Of a stretch of 64,000 nucleotides of DNA, positions 62,739 through 64,000 are shown one piece after another. The DNA is from Tolypeutes matacus (Eukaryota; Chordata; Mammalia; Cingulata; Chlamyphoridae). Every line of letters begins with the position of its first letter. Position 1 is the first letter of the stretch. The notes beneath the pieces were generated by a model, which had not been told where the DNA came from, searched no databases, and saw only the letters and a program-made list of their open reading frames with translations. Both the position numbers and the translations under genes were made by a program. The stretch covers positions 3,673,528 to 3,737,527 of the forward strand of contig JAKSZT010020895.1 in the NCBI GenBank assembly GCA_026826555.1. The letters run 5' to 3'.

Positions 62739-63641
62739 CATTTTTTAAAGAAAGAGACAATTCTTTGTACCACATTCACGAAAGCTTTCTTTACTTATTC
62801 GTTCCTCAGGGTGTAGATAAAAGGGTTCAGAAGACAGGCAACTGAGGATTTGAGCACTGCAATCCTCTTGTTAAAGGATATTCTTTCTTTGACTGAGGGT
62901 CTAATATACATGACAATGCACCTGCCATAAGAGAGGCAGATGATAATCATGTGGGAAGAACACATGGAAAATGCCCTTTTCCTTTGATTAGTAGAGGGGA
63001 TTTTTAGAATCATAAATGGAATGTAGATATGTGATATTATCACCATTACCAAGGTAAACAAGAGTGTCACCAAAGCTGAGATGAAACCAATGATCTCCAG
63101 TAGCCATTTGTGAGAGCAGGAGATCTGCAGAATGGGGGTAGTGGTACAATAGAAATGATCAACAATGTTGGAGGCTCAGAAGTGAAGGTTTATATCCATG
63201 ATGAGTGGTGGAAAGATGACAAAGAACACAGCAAACCAACAACTGAGGAAAAGCTGTGTGCAGATTTCATGAGGTTTGTATAGTGCAGGCGCTTACAGAT
63301 GGCAAAATAGTGGTCATAGGACATGGCTACCAGCAGGAAAAATTCAGATGATCCTAGGAGGATGGTAAAAAAAATTTGAGCTACACAACAGTTTTAGGTT
63401 TCATCTCTAGTTGTCATAATAACATGAAATTTAGGGATGCATGCAGCAATATAAGAGATTTCTAAAAGAGAAAAATTCCAAAGGAAAAAATACATGAGGG
63501 TCTTGAGGTGACCATCCAGCAGGGTGAGACTGATGATGATTAGATTGCCAGTGATGCTGAGCAAGTAGATGAGAAGCAAGAAAATAAATAACACGACTTT
63601 CAATTGTGGATAAACACCCTCACTCTTGTATGGTTTCCCAT
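62739..63641 (-). pseudogene. Olfactory receptor pseudogene (OR6C-like)
   Basis: On the minus strand it begins MGNHTRV at 63641 and ends TGA at 62739, so nearly the full length remains. The wording is close to that of the pseudogene at 56073-58052, including 'LKTLMYFFL' with L for P. The N-terminal part shows an early frame problem after 'RVFI'. TM1-TM3 are open until a TAA near 63395. TM3-TM4 follow with '[10 protein letters not shown]' (H for the DRY arginine). A frameshift follows 'TNLMK', and a stop interrupts loop 2. TM5-TM7 are open in 63073-62795 with 'FSMCSSHMIIICLSYGRC' and '[10 protein letters not shown]', then a TAA where Q is usual, and the tail 'VKKAF' up to the original stop. 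Confidence 0.85.
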
Positions 63642-64000
63642 TACTATTCTCTGACTTTTTCCAAGTTTGATTAAAAAATAAATAAATAAAATAAAATAAT
63701 GCTTGATTCCTATGGAACAATAACAGTGATAACTAAGCTGAAGTTTGGAGAGCAAAATTTCTAAAACTTTAATAGAGTGGTCATTTATGTTTTTCAAATG
63801 TTTATGCAAACAAAAATCGTACACATTTCCAGAGTAACTGGACAGATAATTAAAATGCTAGTATGCATAACTTAATAAGATAATAATTCTTGAAGGTTGC
63901 AATGCTCATTTTTTACATGAAAATATTAGAATGCCCATTAATCCTGGAAAATTTAACTTCTCCCTGGAAGATAAGCAAATGTGGGATTATAAGCCATTTC
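63642..64000. other. 5' flank of the OR pseudogene
   Basis: Includes an (aaat)n run at about 63670-63700. The first part resembles the flank of the other minus-strand OR pseudogene. No other gene was seen. Confidence 0.45.

Noticed and set aside
1..64000. CRISPR arrays, operons or prokaryotic mobile systems
   Set aside because: No regularly spaced repeats or compact gene strings are present, and the repeats and genes are mammalian in type.

Overview
The window looks like mammalian chromosomal DNA. It is AT-rich, gene-poor and packed with LINE-1 and endogenous retrovirus (ERV) debris, and its only coding genes belong to one olfactory receptor (OR) clan. tRNA-derived short repeats with heads like 'tgtagctcaagtggttgagtgcctgcttcccatata' in type (18.09, 25.87, 26.74 and 47.65 kb) match the DAS-SINE class that I know from xenarthrans, so an armadillo, sloth or anteater is the most likely source. 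The host assignment is inference.

Layout. 0-10 kb: an unclassified interspersed repeat (0.72-1.39 kb), a diverged segmental duplication (about 3.2-5.0 and 7.95-9.8 kb), a badly decayed OR pseudogene (5.3-6.0 kb, minus) and old L1 fragments. 10.4-13.1 kb: an L1-associated 3' module and an L1 3' end. 16.0-17.0 kb: the only intact gene, a 314-residue OR6C-like receptor. 18-30 kb: SINEs, MaLR/MLT1-like LTR fragments, an ERV pol remnant (minus) and L1 pieces. 32.6-33.6 kb: an OR6C-like pseudogene broken only in its last quarter. 36.0-49.1 kb: a nearly full-length but dead L1 (5' region, ORF1, ORF2, 3' region), a second L1-related 3' module and another 5'-truncated L1 that carries a SINE. 51.7-54.3 kb: an ERV env/LTR remnant (minus). 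56.1-58.1 kb: an OR pseudogene split by a poly(A)-tailed retrocopy of an ERV transcript. 62.7-63.6 kb: a second, related OR pseudogene.

The genes form part of an OR6C-type cluster in which four of five copies are dead. In all four copies that retain the site (the intact one included), the arginine of the TM3 DRY motif is replaced by Cys or His, each explicable by a CpG-type transition. The most interesting signals are this repeated DRY loss, the ERV-mRNA retrocopy with 15-bp target-site duplications inside an OR, a nearby env remnant of the same ERV family fused to a second, different env TM module, and a SINE copy in which the loop of a GC-rich palindrome (including the B box) is inverted relative to another copy. 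I saw no CRISPR, bacterial or viral-genome system and no convincing wholly new gene family.
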